Below are positions 42,464 through 51,619 of a stretch of DNA of 64,000 bases, one piece after another. A program made the position numbers and the translations under genes. Each line of letters begins with the position of its first letter. Positions within the stretch are counted from its first letter, which is position 1. The DNA comes from Siphonobacter sp. SORGH_AS_0500 (GTDB taxonomy: Bacteria > Bacteroidota > Bacteroidia > Cytophagales > Spirosomataceae), in contig NZ_NHPP01000003.1 in assembly GCF_002838835.1 (NCBI RefSeq), positions 310,001 to 374,000 on the forward strand. The letters run 5' to 3'. The notes beneath the pieces were generated by a model, which saw only the letters and a list, made by a program, of their open reading frames with translations, was not told the DNA's origin and made no database searches.

Positions 42464-43366
42464 TTAAGCCCAGTCAATACCCTTACGTAACCATTGCAGG
42501 GTTCTTTCTTCGGCACTACCTGGCTCAGGATGATGATCGTACTCCCAGCGAGCCAGTGGCGGTAAACTCATTAATATGGACTCCGTTCGACCGTTGGTTT
42601 CCAGACCAAACTTGGTACCCCGATCGTGAACGAGGTTAAATTCAACGTAACGTCCCCGGCGTAACAACTGCCAGTCGCGTTGAGCTTCGGTATAGGCTTC
42701 GTCTTTATGCTTTGCCATGAAGCTCGTATAAATTGGAGCAAATGATTCGCCGATGGCTTTCGTAAACTCGAATAAATGCTCTTTCGACTGCGTTTCGGAG
42801 GGCTTCAGGTAATCATAAAAAATACCCCCGATGCCCCGCGTTTCGTCCCGGTGAGGAGAGAAGAAGTAATCATCCGCCCAGGTTTTGAACTTGGGGTAAT
42901 AGTCTGGCGAAAAGCGATCGCAGGCTGACTTTAACTGTTGATGAAACCAGCGGGCATCTTCTTCAACGACGTAATGAGGCGTTAAATCAATACCGCCGCC
43001 AAACCAGCAGGTGCCTGTAGACAATTCAAAATACCGAACATTCATGTGAATAATCGGTACGTTTGGATTTACCGGGTGCTGAACGATGGACACGCCCGTG
43101 GCAAAAAATTCGGTCCCTTCCTCTACTCCCAGCGAAGCCCGCATCTTGGGATGAATTTCTCCCGATACGGCTGAAAAACCGACTCCCCCTTTTTCCAGAA
43201 CAGCACCATCGGCAATGACCCGGGAGCGACCGCCGCCGCCGCCGGGGCGTTCCCAGAGGTCTTCCCGGAACCTGGCGAGGCCATCGGCTTTCTCTAGTTC
43301 CTGGCAAATGTGGTCCTGTAATCCTTTAAAATACTCGGAAATTTCCTGTTTATCTATAACGGCCAT
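42464..43366 (-). CDS. hemF: Oxygen-dependent coproporphyrinogen III oxidase
   Basis: A 300-residue enzyme of aerobic haem synthesis, converting coproporphyrinogen III to protoporphyrinogen IX with O2. Family blocks are unmistakable: FREDLWERPGGGGGRSRVIA, FFATGVSIVQHPVNPNVPI, CWFGGGIDLTPHYVVEEDA, DYFFSPHRDETRGIGGIFYD and GRYVEFNLVHDRGTKFGLET. The length is normal. It starts 14 bp after the end of the PBP1A gene on the same strand, so the two may share a transcript. It is terminated at 42421-42455. Confidence 0.96.
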   Translation of the reverse strand: MAVIDKQEISEYFKGLQDHICQELEKADGLARFREDLWERPGGGGGRSRVIADGAVLEKGGVGFSAVSGEIHPKMRASLGVEEGTEFFATGVSIVQHPVNPNVPIIHMNVRYFELSTGTCWFGGGIDLTPHYVVEEDARWFHQQLKSACDRFSPDYYPKFKTWADDYFFSPHRDETRGIGGIFYDYLKPSETQSKEHLFEFTKAIGESFAPIYTSFMAKHKDEAYTEAQRDWQLLRRGRYVEFNLVHDRGTKFGLETNGRTESILMSLPPLARWEYDHHPEPGSAEERTLQWLRKGIDWA

Positions 43367-43380
43367 GCCGGAATTTGTCT

Positions 43381-45990
43381 TTAAAGATTCAATGAATCGG
43401 GTCGTATATCGATAGTGGGAGGTGCGAACAGATCTTCCAGTGAATCGTTTTCAAAATAATTAGTAGTATCACTCTGAATCGGAGCGTAATAAGACTGACA
43501 GGATTTGTATTCTTTCGAAATCGACAGATTCATTTCTTCCGCCGTTGGGAAAGGCTTCAGTGTGTAGGCTCCCGAGTTCAGCATTCGTAACATGAAGTCC
43601 TTATAAATCGGAAGTGCGGTTTGAGCTCCTTCGCCGCGTCGACCCTTGAAGTGAATACTTCGGTCATCACCTCCCACCCAGACTCCGGTCACCAGATCAG
43701 AGGTTACTCCCATGAACCAGCCGTCGGAATAATTGGAAGTAGTTCCGGTTTTTCCACCAAAGGAATCATATAACGTCTGGCGGGAAACGCCTTTAGGACT
43801 GAATTGCCAGAGGAGGCGAGAAGAGGTTCCTCCACCTGAAACGCCACCCTGAAGCATGTTTCGCAACAAGAAAGCTGATTCTGGACGAATGACCTGCGTC
43901 CGGTTTTTTACAGCCATATCCTTGAAATCGGCAATGATTTCACCATCACGACCTTCAATTCGAAGAATCAATTGAGGTTCAATGCGATAACCACCGTTAA
44001 TAAAGGCTGAATAGGCTTCTACCATTTCATAAAGCGAAACGTCTTCCGATCCTAGTCCGACGGAAGGAACAGCCTGAATTCGGCTCTTGATGCCTAATTT
44101 ATGAGCGTATTGAGAAACGGTGTCTGGGGTTACCAGATCCGTTACCTGAGCCGCTACGGAGTTGATGGAACGAGCCATTGCTTCGCGTAAGGTCATCTCA
44201 CGGTAAGTGAAGTAACCTTCCGCATTTTGCGGAGACCAGCGTTTCTTCTCCCCGTTTTCTTCGTATTCTTTAGTGAAGGGCTGATCCCTCACGGTATAAC
44301 AAGGGCTCAAGTCACGTGGGCCATCGATAGCGGCACAATACATAATGGGCTTAAACGTAGAACCCGGCTGACGCTTGGCCTGACGAACGTGATCGTACTT
44401 GAAATAATTATAGTCCAGTCCACCAACCCAGGCTTTGATGTAACCCGTTTGAGGGTCCATCGCCATCATACCGGCCTGAAGCATCCGCTTGTAATAACCC
44501 AGCGAATCCATGGAAGTAAACTCTTCCTGACGGCGGGTAATCTGAGGGTCACCTTCTTTGGCCTTATCATTCCAGGCAAACACACGAACGGGGTGTTTAA
44601 CCTTGGTCAGGTAATAACGGATCGAATCCGGCTGTCCGGGGAAACGTTTCGCTAAAGCTTTATAGGCTTCGGTACGTTTCATGGCCGAATCCAGGAAGTT
44701 CGGAATCTCCTGACCGTTCTCGTAAATCCAGGGATTACGCGAGCCCAAGTGATTCTTAAATTCCCGTTGCGTCTGCCGCATATTTCCCACCAGAGCTTTA
44801 ATGGCATCCGCCTGCATCCGGGAGTCGATGGTGGTATAAATCTTCAAACCATCGGTGTATAAATCAATACGCTCGTCATTGCTTTCCGCCCATTTGGCAA
44901 CGGCTTCGGCAATGTATTTTTTGAAGTAACCTTCGTAACCAATGGCTTCTTCTTCCTGAAGAGCTTTCTCGCGATCAGTTCTCACGCCTAAATCCAGACG
45001 GGCGATGGAGTCGGCCTGGGGTTCCGTGAGGTAACCGTACTTAGCCATCTGGGCTAATACCACATTCCGGCGTTCTTTGGACCGCTCGGGATTGATGTAG
45101 GGATTATAGGTAGTAGTAGCTTTCTGTAAACCAACCAGAACGGCTCCTTCCTGTACGCTTAATTCCTGGGGCTGTTTCCCAAAATAAACCCGTGACGCGG
45201 TCCGAATACCGTAGGTGTTGGAACCAAAATCTACGGTATTGAAATACATCAGCAAAATTTCATCTTTTGAATATTGCCGCTCCAGCTTCAGGGCCGTTAG
45301 CCACTCTTTGGATTTAATCACAAAAAGCCCTACTACTGGAATAGAGCCTAGTAAGCCTTTACGGGCGATTCCCGTTTTCTTGCGGATTTTGAATAAGTTT
45401 TTGGCTACCTGCTGGGTAATGGTTGAGCCACCACCGCGTTGGTTGCCGGTAATGACTCCAAAAGCCACCCGACCCATCGCAGGCCAGTCAATGCCACCGT
45501 GTTCGTAAAAACGGGCATCCTCGGTAGCAATCAGAGCTTCAACCGTATGTTTGGGAAGTTCCTCAAAATTGCGGACGGGCGTCCGGTTTTCAGTGAAAAA
45601 ACGACCCAGCGGTTTTCCGTCAGCCGTATAAATCTCGGAAGCTACAGCTAGGTTTGGGTTCGCCAATTCTTCTGTACTAGGCGTTTCCCCGGTGAGGTAC
45701 AGAAAGTTCGTTTCCAGTACGAACCAGTAGGCTAGTAATAAAACGAATAGATTCAGGCCAAAGCCAACAATTCGGCCGGGCCAGGGGTGCTTCCGGCGAA
45801 AGGCCCGGTAAGGGGCTCGAATGCGATGAAACCAGAAGTCAGAAACATTGGTCTCAACTCGAGTATAAGAGGTACCGAAAATTCGTACTAATGCCATACG
45901 AATCAGGCTCCAGAGCTTCGAAAAAGCCCAGACAAAGGGGAAAGTAATGATCTTCCAGAGCGTCCTGAAAAAGCCGCGAATTTTTTCCAT
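43381..45990 (-). CDS. mrcA: Class A penicillin-binding protein 1A
   Basis: An 869-residue bifunctional peptidoglycan synthase. A cytoplasmic N-terminus with Arg/Lys-rich segments is followed by one membrane helix at about 75-92. The GT51 glycosyltransferase domain has catalytic Glu157 in ATEDARFYEHGG and GGSTITQQVAKNLF. The transpeptidase domain has Ser544 in RQPGSTFKP, the SxN motif in RSINSVAAQ, and KTGTTS. It polymerises and cross-links peptidoglycan in the periplasm. The 46-residue N-terminal extension with three hydrophobic patches (WKIITFPFVWAFSKL) is longer than usual but common in this phylum. Confidence 0.95.
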   Translation of the reverse strand: MEKIRGFFRTLWKIITFPFVWAFSKLWSLIRMALVRIFGTSYTRVETNVSDFWFHRIRAPYRAFRRKHPWPGRIVGFGLNLFVLLLAYWFVLETNFLYLTGETPSTEELANPNLAVASEIYTADGKPLGRFFTENRTPVRNFEELPKHTVEALIATEDARFYEHGGIDWPAMGRVAFGVITGNQRGGGSTITQQVAKNLFKIRKKTGIARKGLLGSIPVVGLFVIKSKEWLTALKLERQYSKDEILLMYFNTVDFGSNTYGIRTASRVYFGKQPQELSVQEGAVLVGLQKATTTYNPYINPERSKERRNVVLAQMAKYGYLTEPQADSIARLDLGVRTDREKALQEEEAIGYEGYFKKYIAEAVAKWAESNDERIDLYTDGLKIYTTIDSRMQADAIKALVGNMRQTQREFKNHLGSRNPWIYENGQEIPNFLDSAMKRTEAYKALAKRFPGQPDSIRYYLTKVKHPVRVFAWNDKAKEGDPQITRRQEEFTSMDSLGYYKRMLQAGMMAMDPQTGYIKAWVGGLDYNYFKYDHVRQAKRQPGSTFKPIMYCAAIDGPRDLSPCYTVRDQPFTKEYEENGEKKRWSPQNAEGYFTYREMTLREAMARSINSVAAQVTDLVTPDTVSQYAHKLGIKSRIQAVPSVGLGSEDVSLYEMVEAYSAFINGGYRIEPQLILRIEGRDGEIIADFKDMAVKNRTQVIRPESAFLLRNMLQGGVSGGGTSSRLLWQFSPKGVSRQTLYDSFGGKTGTTSNYSDGWFMGVTSDLVTGVWVGGDDRSIHFKGRRGEGAQTALPIYKDFMLRMLNSGAYTLKPFPTAEEMNLSISKEYKSCQSYYAPIQSDTTNYFENDSLEDLFAPPTIDIRPDSLNL

Positions 45991-46044
45991 GTGTGCGTAA
46001 AATTCCTGCCTAGCGGGCGGATGAGGGCGAAGTTAACACTTCCC

Positions 46045-46085
46045 GTCAAAAAGTAAGCCCTTCCGATATTAACTCGAAAGGGCTT
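46045..46085 (-). terminator. Terminator after the bacilliredoxin gene
   Basis: On the minus strand AAGCCCTTTCGA pairs with TCGGAAGGGCTT, followed by ACTTTTTG. It separates the bacilliredoxin gene from the PBP1A gene. Confidence 0.65.
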
Positions 46086-46119
46086 CTTTTATTTTATCCA
46101 ATCTTTATTGCTGATTTTC

Positions 46120-46560
46120 TTAGGCTTCAGCGGAATTACAAAATTCATCAAAAACCATTTCCAGGTGTTGAGCAATAATCTCAGCAGGACGACCTTCGAT
46201 GTGGTGACGCTCTACGAAATGCACCAGCTCACCGTCTTTAAATAACGCAATAGCTGGTGAGCTTGGAGGATAAGGCAGCGTAAACTCACGAACCTTAGCT
46301 GTGGCTTCCATATCCACCCCTGCAAATACAGTATACAGACGGTCGGGTTTAGCCTGAGAGTTATTCACTGCATATTTTACTCCGGGGCGAGCCGTGCGGG
46401 CTGAACAGCCACAAACAGAATTGATGAAGACCAGCGTCGTTCCTTCTTCCGCTTCAGCCATGGCCTTATTTACATCTTCAGCCGAGTGTAATTCCTGGAA
46501 ACCACCTTCAGTGATGTCCATACGCATGGGAAGTACGAGTTCAGCAGGGTACATTGACAT
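46120..46560 (-). CDS. BrxA/BrxB-type bacilliredoxin (YphP/YqiW family)
   Basis: A 146-residue thioredoxin-fold protein with the family CGC motif Cys50-Gly-Cys52 in FINSVCGCSARTARPG. The rest matches the family (MYPAELVLPMRMDITEGGFQ, TLVFINSVCG). Bacilliredoxins remove bacillithiol from mixed disulfides. In Bacteroidota the gene often sits beside the SUF genes, as here, 103 bp after the DUF59 gene, which suggests a role in thiol redox balance during Fe-S assembly. The presence of bacillithiol in this organism is not shown by the window. Confidence 0.9.
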   Translation of the reverse strand: MSMYPAELVLPMRMDITEGGFQELHSAEDVNKAMAEAEEGTTLVFINSVCGCSARTARPGVKYAVNNSQAKPDRLYTVFAGVDMEATAKVREFTLPYPPSSPAIALFKDGELVHFVERHHIEGRPAEIIAQHLEMVFDEFCNSAEA

Positions 46561-46590
46561 TGCTTTATTTTTTTAGTTTTAAATAGTATA

Positions 46591-46661
46591 GTTGTTGGTT
46601 GTTTGTTGATGGTTGTTGGAATTTTACGAACAACGAATACCCATCAACGAACAACTAACAA
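46591..46661. repeat. GTTGGTTGTTTGTTG palindrome in the suf region
   Basis: GTTGTTGGTTGTTTGTTGAT is followed by a complementary-type arm (CATCAACGAACAACTAAC). Similar pairs lie at 47494-47564 and 47609-47673. Confidence 0.6.
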
Positions 46662-46663
46662 AA

Positions 46664-46975
46664 TTACATGAATCCTAGTTCGAGTTTCGCTACGTCGGAC
46701 ATCATATCCTGCGAGTAAGGAGGATCGAAGGTTAATTCCACGGAAACATCCGAAACCCCTTCAATCTCGCGAACTTTCTGCTCGGCTTCTCCCGGAATTT
46801 CACCCGCAGATGGGCAGGCGGGGGAGGTGAGCGTCATCAGTACGTATACGTTATTAACGGGAAAAATCTTGATGTCGTAAATCAGACCCAGTTCGTAAAT
46901 GTCCACCGGAATTTCGGGATCATAAACGGTCTTCAGAGCCGCAACCACCTTTTCCCGTAATTCTTCTTCATTCAT
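46664..46975 (-). CDS. DUF59/MIP18 family Fe-S assembly protein (SufT-like)
   Basis: A 103-residue protein of the DUF59 family: ALKTVYDPEIPVDIYELGLI at the start, VLMTLTSPACPSAGEIPGEA with the conserved Cys of the TSPxCP motif, and VSVELTFDPPYSQDMMSD. It is thought to help mature or deliver Fe-S clusters. It lies in the suf group between sufE and the bacilliredoxin gene on the same strand. The length is that of the short single-domain form rather than the longer SufT. Confidence 0.9.
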   Translation of the reverse strand: MNEEELREKVVAALKTVYDPEIPVDIYELGLIYDIKIFPVNNVYVLMTLTSPACPSAGEIPGEAEQKVREIEGVSDVSVELTFDPPYSQDMMSDVAKLELGFM

Positions 46976-46980
46976 CTTTT

Positions 46981-47066
46981 TCGTTTGCAGTTTAGAGTTT
47001 TCTGTTTTCAGTTACTCATTTTCAGTAAGTTTTAACTGAAAACTGCAAACCGAAAACTGAAAACTA
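46981..47066. repeat. Palindrome CAGTTTTCAGTT / AACTGAAAACTG
   Basis: GTTTGCAGTTTAGAGTTTTC faces AACTGAAAACTGCAAACC. The same phrase (ACGGTTTTCAGTTTTCA) also borders the tandem array at 60953 and 61466. Confidence 0.55.
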
Positions 47067-47068
47067 AT

Positions 47069-47491
47069 TTAGTTCTTCAATGCACTGAAAGCCAGTGCGT
47101 AGGTTTTCATTTGTTTTAGCATCGAAGCCAGACCGTTGGAACGGGTTTGGGCTAAGTGTTGCTGAAGACCCACACGCTCCATAAAGTACAGATCAGCATT
47201 GATGATTTCTTCGGGGGTATGCCTGGAAAGAACTTTCACCAGCATCGAAATCAGACCTTTCACAATAATAGCGTCGGAGTCTGCGGTAAAAACAACTTTG
47301 TCGCCGTTAAGTTCAGCGTGTAACCAAACCCGACTCTGACAACCTTTAATGATGTGATCTTCAGTTCTGAACTGCTCTTCAAACGGAGCCAGTTTTTTCC
47401 CTAAATCAATGATGTATTCGTATTTCCCTTCCCAATCATCAAATAACTCAAACTCTTCGATGATCTCGTCCTGGGTTTCGTTAATAGTCAT
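47069..47491 (-). CDS. sufE: SufE family sulfur acceptor protein
   Basis: A 140-residue protein that takes sulfane sulfur from SufS and passes it to the scaffold. The active Cys51 is in IIKGCQSRVWLHAEL. Other family parts are DDWEGKYEYIIDLGKKLAPF and the ADSDAIIVKGLISMLVKVLS helix. ATG at 47491 (MTINETQDEI) is chosen because the 18 upstream codons run into the GTTGGTTGTT palindrome. It follows sufS on the same strand after a 182-bp gap filled by repeats and a duplicated sufS tail. Confidence 0.93.
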   Translation of the reverse strand: MTINETQDEIIEEFELFDDWEGKYEYIIDLGKKLAPFEEQFRTEDHIIKGCQSRVWLHAELNGDKVVFTADSDAIIVKGLISMLVKVLSRHTPEEIINADLYFMERVGLQQHLAQTRSNGLASMLKQMKTYALAFSALKN

Positions 47492-47493
47492 AT

Positions 47494-47673
47494 TTTGTTG
47501 TTGGTTGTTAGTTAATAGTTGTTTGTAAAATCCAGTAACAAACAACCATCAACCAATAACTGAATTAAACCATGAGCTTCTTTACGCGGTGTAAGCCCGC
47601 TACTAATTTGTTGGTTGTTAGTTAACAGTTGTTTGAAAAACCAATAACAAACAACTATCAACCAATAACTAAA
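47494..47673. repeat. Tandem duplication unit of ~109 bp between sufS and sufE
   Basis: Two similar palindromic stretches (47494-47564 and 47609-47673), each GTTGGTTGTTAGTTAA..AACCAATAAC, are each joined to a copy of the sufS 3' end. The first tail copy is the fragment at 47565-47612 and the second is the real gene end at 47674-47721. Confidence 0.75.
47565..47612 (-). pseudogene. Duplicated C-terminal tail of sufS
   Basis: The minus strand encodes NKLVAGLHRVKKLMV and a TAA stop. The intact sufS ends DKLVAGLHRVKKLMA with TAA. Within the 13 shared codons (KLVAGLHRVKKLM) there are four differences, all at third positions and all synonymous, so the fragment looks like the end of a once functional, diverged sufS allele. 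Confidence 0.75.
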
Positions 47674-48915
47674 TTAAGCCATGAGCTTTTTCACCCGGTG
47701 TAAACCCGCTACTAATTTGTCAATTTCTTCAATGGTATTGTAAAAAGCGAACGAAGCCCGTGTGGTTCCCAGAATACAGAAACGATCCATGACTGGTTGG
47801 GTGCAGTGGTGACCCGTTCGAACGGCAATGCCTTGCTGATCCAGGATGATACCGATGTCCTGATGATGAATACCCTCCAGAACGAAGGACAATACCGAGA
47901 TTTTTTCTTTCGCCTGACCAATAATCCGAACACCCTCTATTTGACTTACCTGCTCTGTTGCATAGGTCAGTAAATGATTTTCATAAGCCGAAATAGTAGA
48001 TTTACCGATGGAATTAATGTATTCCAGAGCGGTTTTCAGAGCAACTACGTCGGCAATGTTCGGGGTACCGGCTTCGAACTTATAAGGAAGATCATTGAAA
48101 GTCGTTTTCTCGAACGTTACTTCTTTAATCATTTCCCCGCCACCCATGTATGGAGGCATGGCTTCGAGTAAAGCCCGCTTGCCGTATAATGCACCGATGC
48201 CCGTAGGGCCGTAGAGTTTGTGAGCCGAGAAAGCATAAAAATCGACATCCAGATCCTGGACGTCAATTTCAAGGTGGCTGCTGGCCTGGGCTCCGTCTAC
48301 TAATACCACCGCACCGACGGCGTGAGCCTTGGCAATGATTTCCTTAACGGGGTTCACCGTGCCCAATGAATTGGAAGCATGGTTCACCGCAACGATCTTC
48401 GTGCGGTCGGAAAGCATGGTATCGAACGTTTCCATATCCAGTTCTCCATTTTCGAGAACGGGAATCGCCCGAACGGTTAACCCTTTTTCACCCGCCAGCA
48501 TTTGCCAGGGAACGATGTTGGAATGGTGCTCCAGCCCGGAAATAATGATTTCGTCACCTGCTTTCAGAAAGTGACGACCATACGTTTGAGCCACGAGATT
48601 AATCCCCATGGTGGTGCCGGAGGTAAAAATAATTTCTTCTGCCGAAGGAGCGTTCAGAAAATCACGAACGGCCCGACGGGACGCTTCAAAATCAGCCGTA
48701 GCTTTTTCAGCCAGCGTATGAATACCGCGGTGAATATTGGCATTATAGCCCCGATAATAATTCATCAGAGCCTCAATCACCGCGACGGGCTTTTGGGTCG
48801 TAGCGGCGTTATCAAAGTAAACCAGTTTGCGGCCGTTTACTTCCTGATCCAGAATGGGAAAATCAGCCCGGATGCGTTCAATATCAAAACTAACTGCGGA
48901 GGTTGTAGTCATCAT
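47674..48915 (-). CDS. sufS: Cysteine desulfurase SufS
   Basis: A 413-residue PLP enzyme (group II) that takes sulfur from cysteine. YFDNAATTQKP at the start, the PLP Lys233 in FSAHKLYGPTG and the catalytic Cys371 in RTGHHCTQP are all present. The N-terminus has adjacent ATG codons (MMTTTSAVSF), so the exact start may be 48915 or 48912. It lies downstream of sufC and sufD but is separated from sufD by a 367-bp gap with a strong terminator at 49211, so it probably has its own promoter. It works with the SufE encoded next. Confidence 0.95.
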   Translation of the reverse strand: MMTTTSAVSFDIERIRADFPILDQEVNGRKLVYFDNAATTQKPVAVIEALMNYYRGYNANIHRGIHTLAEKATADFEASRRAVRDFLNAPSAEEIIFTSGTTMGINLVAQTYGRHFLKAGDEIIISGLEHHSNIVPWQMLAGEKGLTVRAIPVLENGELDMETFDTMLSDRTKIVAVNHASNSLGTVNPVKEIIAKAHAVGAVVLVDGAQASSHLEIDVQDLDVDFYAFSAHKLYGPTGIGALYGKRALLEAMPPYMGGGEMIKEVTFEKTTFNDLPYKFEAGTPNIADVVALKTALEYINSIGKSTISAYENHLLTYATEQVSQIEGVRIIGQAKEKISVLSFVLEGIHHQDIGIILDQQGIAVRTGHHCTQPVMDRFCILGTTRASFAFYNTIEEIDKLVAGLHRVKKLMA

Positions 48916-49210
48916 ACTGGGAATTGGTTGCTGATGCGTTTGGGGTTAAAGGTTTCGTGTTTTGAGTTAATTTTCCCAAGACCTCAAAACCACAGCGGCG
49001 AACGCTATGAATCCCCTACACTTAATCAAGATTCTTTACTTTACAGTTGGTTTGGAGTTAAGAACGCTTGGTAATGGCTTATAAAATTAACCCCAAACTC
49101 TAAACTCCACTAACCTAACTCTACTAATCAAGATTGCTTGAAAAGAGTTTCGAAAGGTGAAGATATTACCTGTAAGAGTCTATCTTTTTACTAGAGTAAC
49201 CTATTTTCTA

Positions 49211-49260
49211 AAAAAATGACCGAAACGATTGGTGATTGGGATAAATCCATCGTTTCGGTC
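49211..49260 (-). terminator. Terminator after sufD
   Basis: On the minus strand GACCGAAACGAT and ATCGTTTCGGTC form a 12-bp stem around a 19-nt loop, followed by ATTTTTTT. It separates sufCD from sufS. The rest of the gap (48916-49210) holds a short facing repeat of AACCCCAAACTCTAAACTCC type and no gene. Confidence 0.85.
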
Positions 49261-49282
49261 ACAAGACAAAGGAATCAGGTGA

Positions 49283-50599
49283 TTAGACTTCGCCTACTTT
49301 TTTAGCAATAGCGGATTCCAGATATTCCCGGATGGCTGGGATTTTGATTTTCTCCACTACATCTTCTGCAAAAGCCAGCATTAATAAAGCACGACCTTTG
49401 TCTTTAGGAATACCTCTGGACTGTAAATAGAATAACGCTTCTTCGTCCATCTGACCCGTCGTCGTTCCGTGTGAACATTTCACGTCGTCGGCGTAGATTT
49501 CCAGCTGAGGCTTGGTATTCATGGTGGCATCTGGAGAAGCCAGCACGTTTTTACAGCTCTGGTAGGCGTTGGTTTTCTGGGCATCCTCGCGAACGAAGAT
49601 CTTACCGTTGAAAACACCCGTCGATTTATCAAACATGATGCCTTTGTACAACTCGTTTGAGTAGGAGTTAGGCATTGCGTGATCTACCAGGGTATGGTTA
49701 TCAATGTGTTGTTTGCCATTAGGCAGGTACAGGCCCGTCAGGTGAGCTTCTACGTACTCTCCACCCATAACCAGATTCAGGTTATTACGAACCCAGCCCC
49801 CGTTGAGGGTTACGGTTGTATCGTAACTCAACGCTTTATCATTGTGGTGAACCTGAGTGGTGCCAATGTGGAAGGCTTTTTCTGATTCGTCCTGAACCTT
49901 GTAGTGATCGTAATTGGCTTCTTTGCCTAAAAAGGCTTCCGTAACGGTGTTCGTGAATGAAGCAAATTCTCCCAATGTTCGGAACGATTCAGCTACTTTC
50001 AGCGAAGCTCGCTCTTCCACGATAATCAGGTTACGCAGTTGAACTGCTACATTTTCGGTACGGGCATCAGAAATGAACCGCAGAATGATCGGAGCTTCTA
50101 CAACTTTGCCTTTGGTCACGTGAATAAAAGCACCGTACTGAGCAAAAGCCGTATTCAGAGCCGTAAAAGCATCATTTGAATCGTCGGCATATTTGGCAAA
50201 GTGCTCTTCAACTAACGCGGGATATTTTTTATATCCTTCGGCAAAGGTCAGAATCTCCACTTCGTCAGCGGGCGACACGATGGTCGAAAGCTGGGGCTGA
50301 TACTGACCGTTGATAAAGTAAAGTATATTTCCTGCCAGATTCGGGATTTCGAGGGAAGTCAGATGGTCGTGCGAGATCTCAGCCGAAGGAGTAATATTAA
50401 ACTCCTGACTAACGAGATTTTTGACGTTCGAATACTTCCACTCTTCATGTCTGATCGTCGGAAAACCTAACTGCTCGAAACGCGACAGGGCGAGCCGGCG
50501 TCGCTGATGAAGCGAGCTACGGCTTTCACCGTTGAGTCGGGTTTCGTTGAGCTGAAATTCGGCGATCAACTGGGCTTTAAAATCAATCGGAGTAGTCAT
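49283..50599 (-). CDS. sufD: Fe-S cluster assembly protein SufD
   Basis: A 438-residue SufBCD complex subunit with the right-handed beta-helix core (NLIIVEERASLKVAESFRTL, LNGGWVRNNLNLVMGGEYVE) and the C-terminal DDVKCSHGTTTGQMDEEALF block common to SufB and SufD. It lacks the Cys-rich stretch of SufB, so it is called SufD. ATG at 50599 (MTTPIDFKAQ) is chosen, because the upstream 17 codons come from a palindromic spacer. It is transcribed after sufC with a 71-bp gap and ends at a strong terminator. Confidence 0.93.
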   Translation of the reverse strand: MTTPIDFKAQLIAEFQLNETRLNGESRSSLHQRRRLALSRFEQLGFPTIRHEEWKYSNVKNLVSQEFNITPSAEISHDHLTSLEIPNLAGNILYFINGQYQPQLSTIVSPADEVEILTFAEGYKKYPALVEEHFAKYADDSNDAFTALNTAFAQYGAFIHVTKGKVVEAPIILRFISDARTENVAVQLRNLIIVEERASLKVAESFRTLGEFASFTNTVTEAFLGKEANYDHYKVQDESEKAFHIGTTQVHHNDKALSYDTTVTLNGGWVRNNLNLVMGGEYVEAHLTGLYLPNGKQHIDNHTLVDHAMPNSYSNELYKGIMFDKSTGVFNGKIFVREDAQKTNAYQSCKNVLASPDATMNTKPQLEIYADDVKCSHGTTTGQMDEEALFYLQSRGIPKDKGRALLMLAFAEDVVEKIKIPAIREYLESAIAKKVGEV

Positions 50600-50670
50600 T
50601 ACTATCGTTGAATGTAAAATTGAGAATGTTGAATGGAGAGTTCTCTCCACGGTCCATTCTTCATAATCAA

Positions 50671-51429
50671 TTAAACCAGAGCGTCGACTTCCGCCTTGAT
50701 CCAGTCGTAACCTTTTTCTTCCAGTTCGAGAGCCAGTTCTTTCGTACCGGATTTCACGATACGGCCTTTGTAAAGAACGTGAACGAAGTCAGGGACGATG
50801 TAATCCAGCAGACGCTGGTAGTGAGTTACTACGATGAACGAGCGTTCGCCATCGCGGAGGGTATTAACGCCTTCTGCCACGATACGCAGGGCATCGATAT
50901 CCAGACCAGAGTCCGTTTCGTCCAGAATGCCTAGCTTGGGTTCAAGCATTGCCATCTGGAATACTTCATTGCGTTTTTTCTCACCGCCGGAAAAGCCTTC
51001 GTTCAGGGAACGGCTCAATAAAGACTGATCAATATTAACCAGCTTCATTTTTTCCTTCATGCGTTTCAGGAAGCTTACCGCATCGAGTGGCTCTTGACCC
51101 TGATATTTTCGGATCTCGTTCAGAGCCGTTTTCAAAAAGTTGGTAGTCGATACACCGGGAATCTCTACTGGATACTGGAATGCCAGAAAAATACCTTCCG
51201 CGGCCCGTTCTTCAGGAGCCAGTTCGAGCAAATCCTTGCCTTCAAAAAGTACGCTACCGCCCGTTACGTCGTAGTCTTCACGACCCGCCAAAACAGAAGC
51301 CAGGGTACTCTTACCCGAGCCGTTTGGGCCCATAATCGCGTGAACTTCACCGGGTTTCACTTCCAGATTGATGCCTTTCAGAATCTGCTTTTCCCCAATG
51401 GATGCCTGAAGGTTCTCTATTTTAAGCAT
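50671..51429 (-). CDS. sufC: Fe-S cluster assembly ATPase SufC
   Basis: A 252-residue ABC-type ATPase of the SufBCD scaffold. Walker A is in [16 protein letters not shown], the signature in [18 protein letters not shown] (the EKKRNE form is typical of SufC) and Walker B in [18 protein letters not shown]. It drives conformational change of the SufB-SufD dimer. It is the first gene of the minus-strand suf group, with a promoter-like element 35 bp upstream. sufB, which usually precedes it, is not here. Confidence 0.96.
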   Translation of the reverse strand: MLKIENLQASIGEKQILKGINLEVKPGEVHAIMGPNGSGKSTLASVLAGREDYDVTGGSVLFEGKDLLELAPEERAAEGIFLAFQYPVEIPGVSTTNFLKTALNEIRKYQGQEPLDAVSFLKRMKEKMKLVNIDQSLLSRSLNEGFSGGEKKRNEVFQMAMLEPKLGILDETDSGLDIDALRIVAEGVNTLRDGERSFIVVTHYQRLLDYIVPDFVHVLYKGRIVKSGTKELALELEEKGYDWIKAEVDALV

Positions 51430-51463
51430 AGCTGCTTTGTGTCAAGTAAGTGGTTCTAAACTG

Positions 51464-51495
51464 CAAAGGTACAGGTTCTCAGTTAAAAGAACGCT
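51464..51495 (-). promoter_or_regulatory. Promoter-like element for sufCD
   Basis: On the minus strand TACCTTTG (51471-51464) fits the -7 consensus TAnnTTTG exactly. It lies 35 bp before the sufC ATG. The upstream -33 region (TTCTTTTAACTGAG) is not a clear match. Confidence 0.5.
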
Positions 51496-51619
51496 GTTTG
51501 TGAAAGGATAACTTGCTTTTGAAAAGATTGGTTCTCCTAAAATCAGGAAGTTACTGGTGGATAAAGAGAAAAATAGGGGGGGATTAAATGAAGATTTTTA
51601 GGGGGTATTCCTACAATAG

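Noticed and set aside
49679..49885. Plus-strand ORFs antisense to the suf genes
   Set aside because: They are shadows of sufD and its neighbours in the opposite frame, with no independent evidence.
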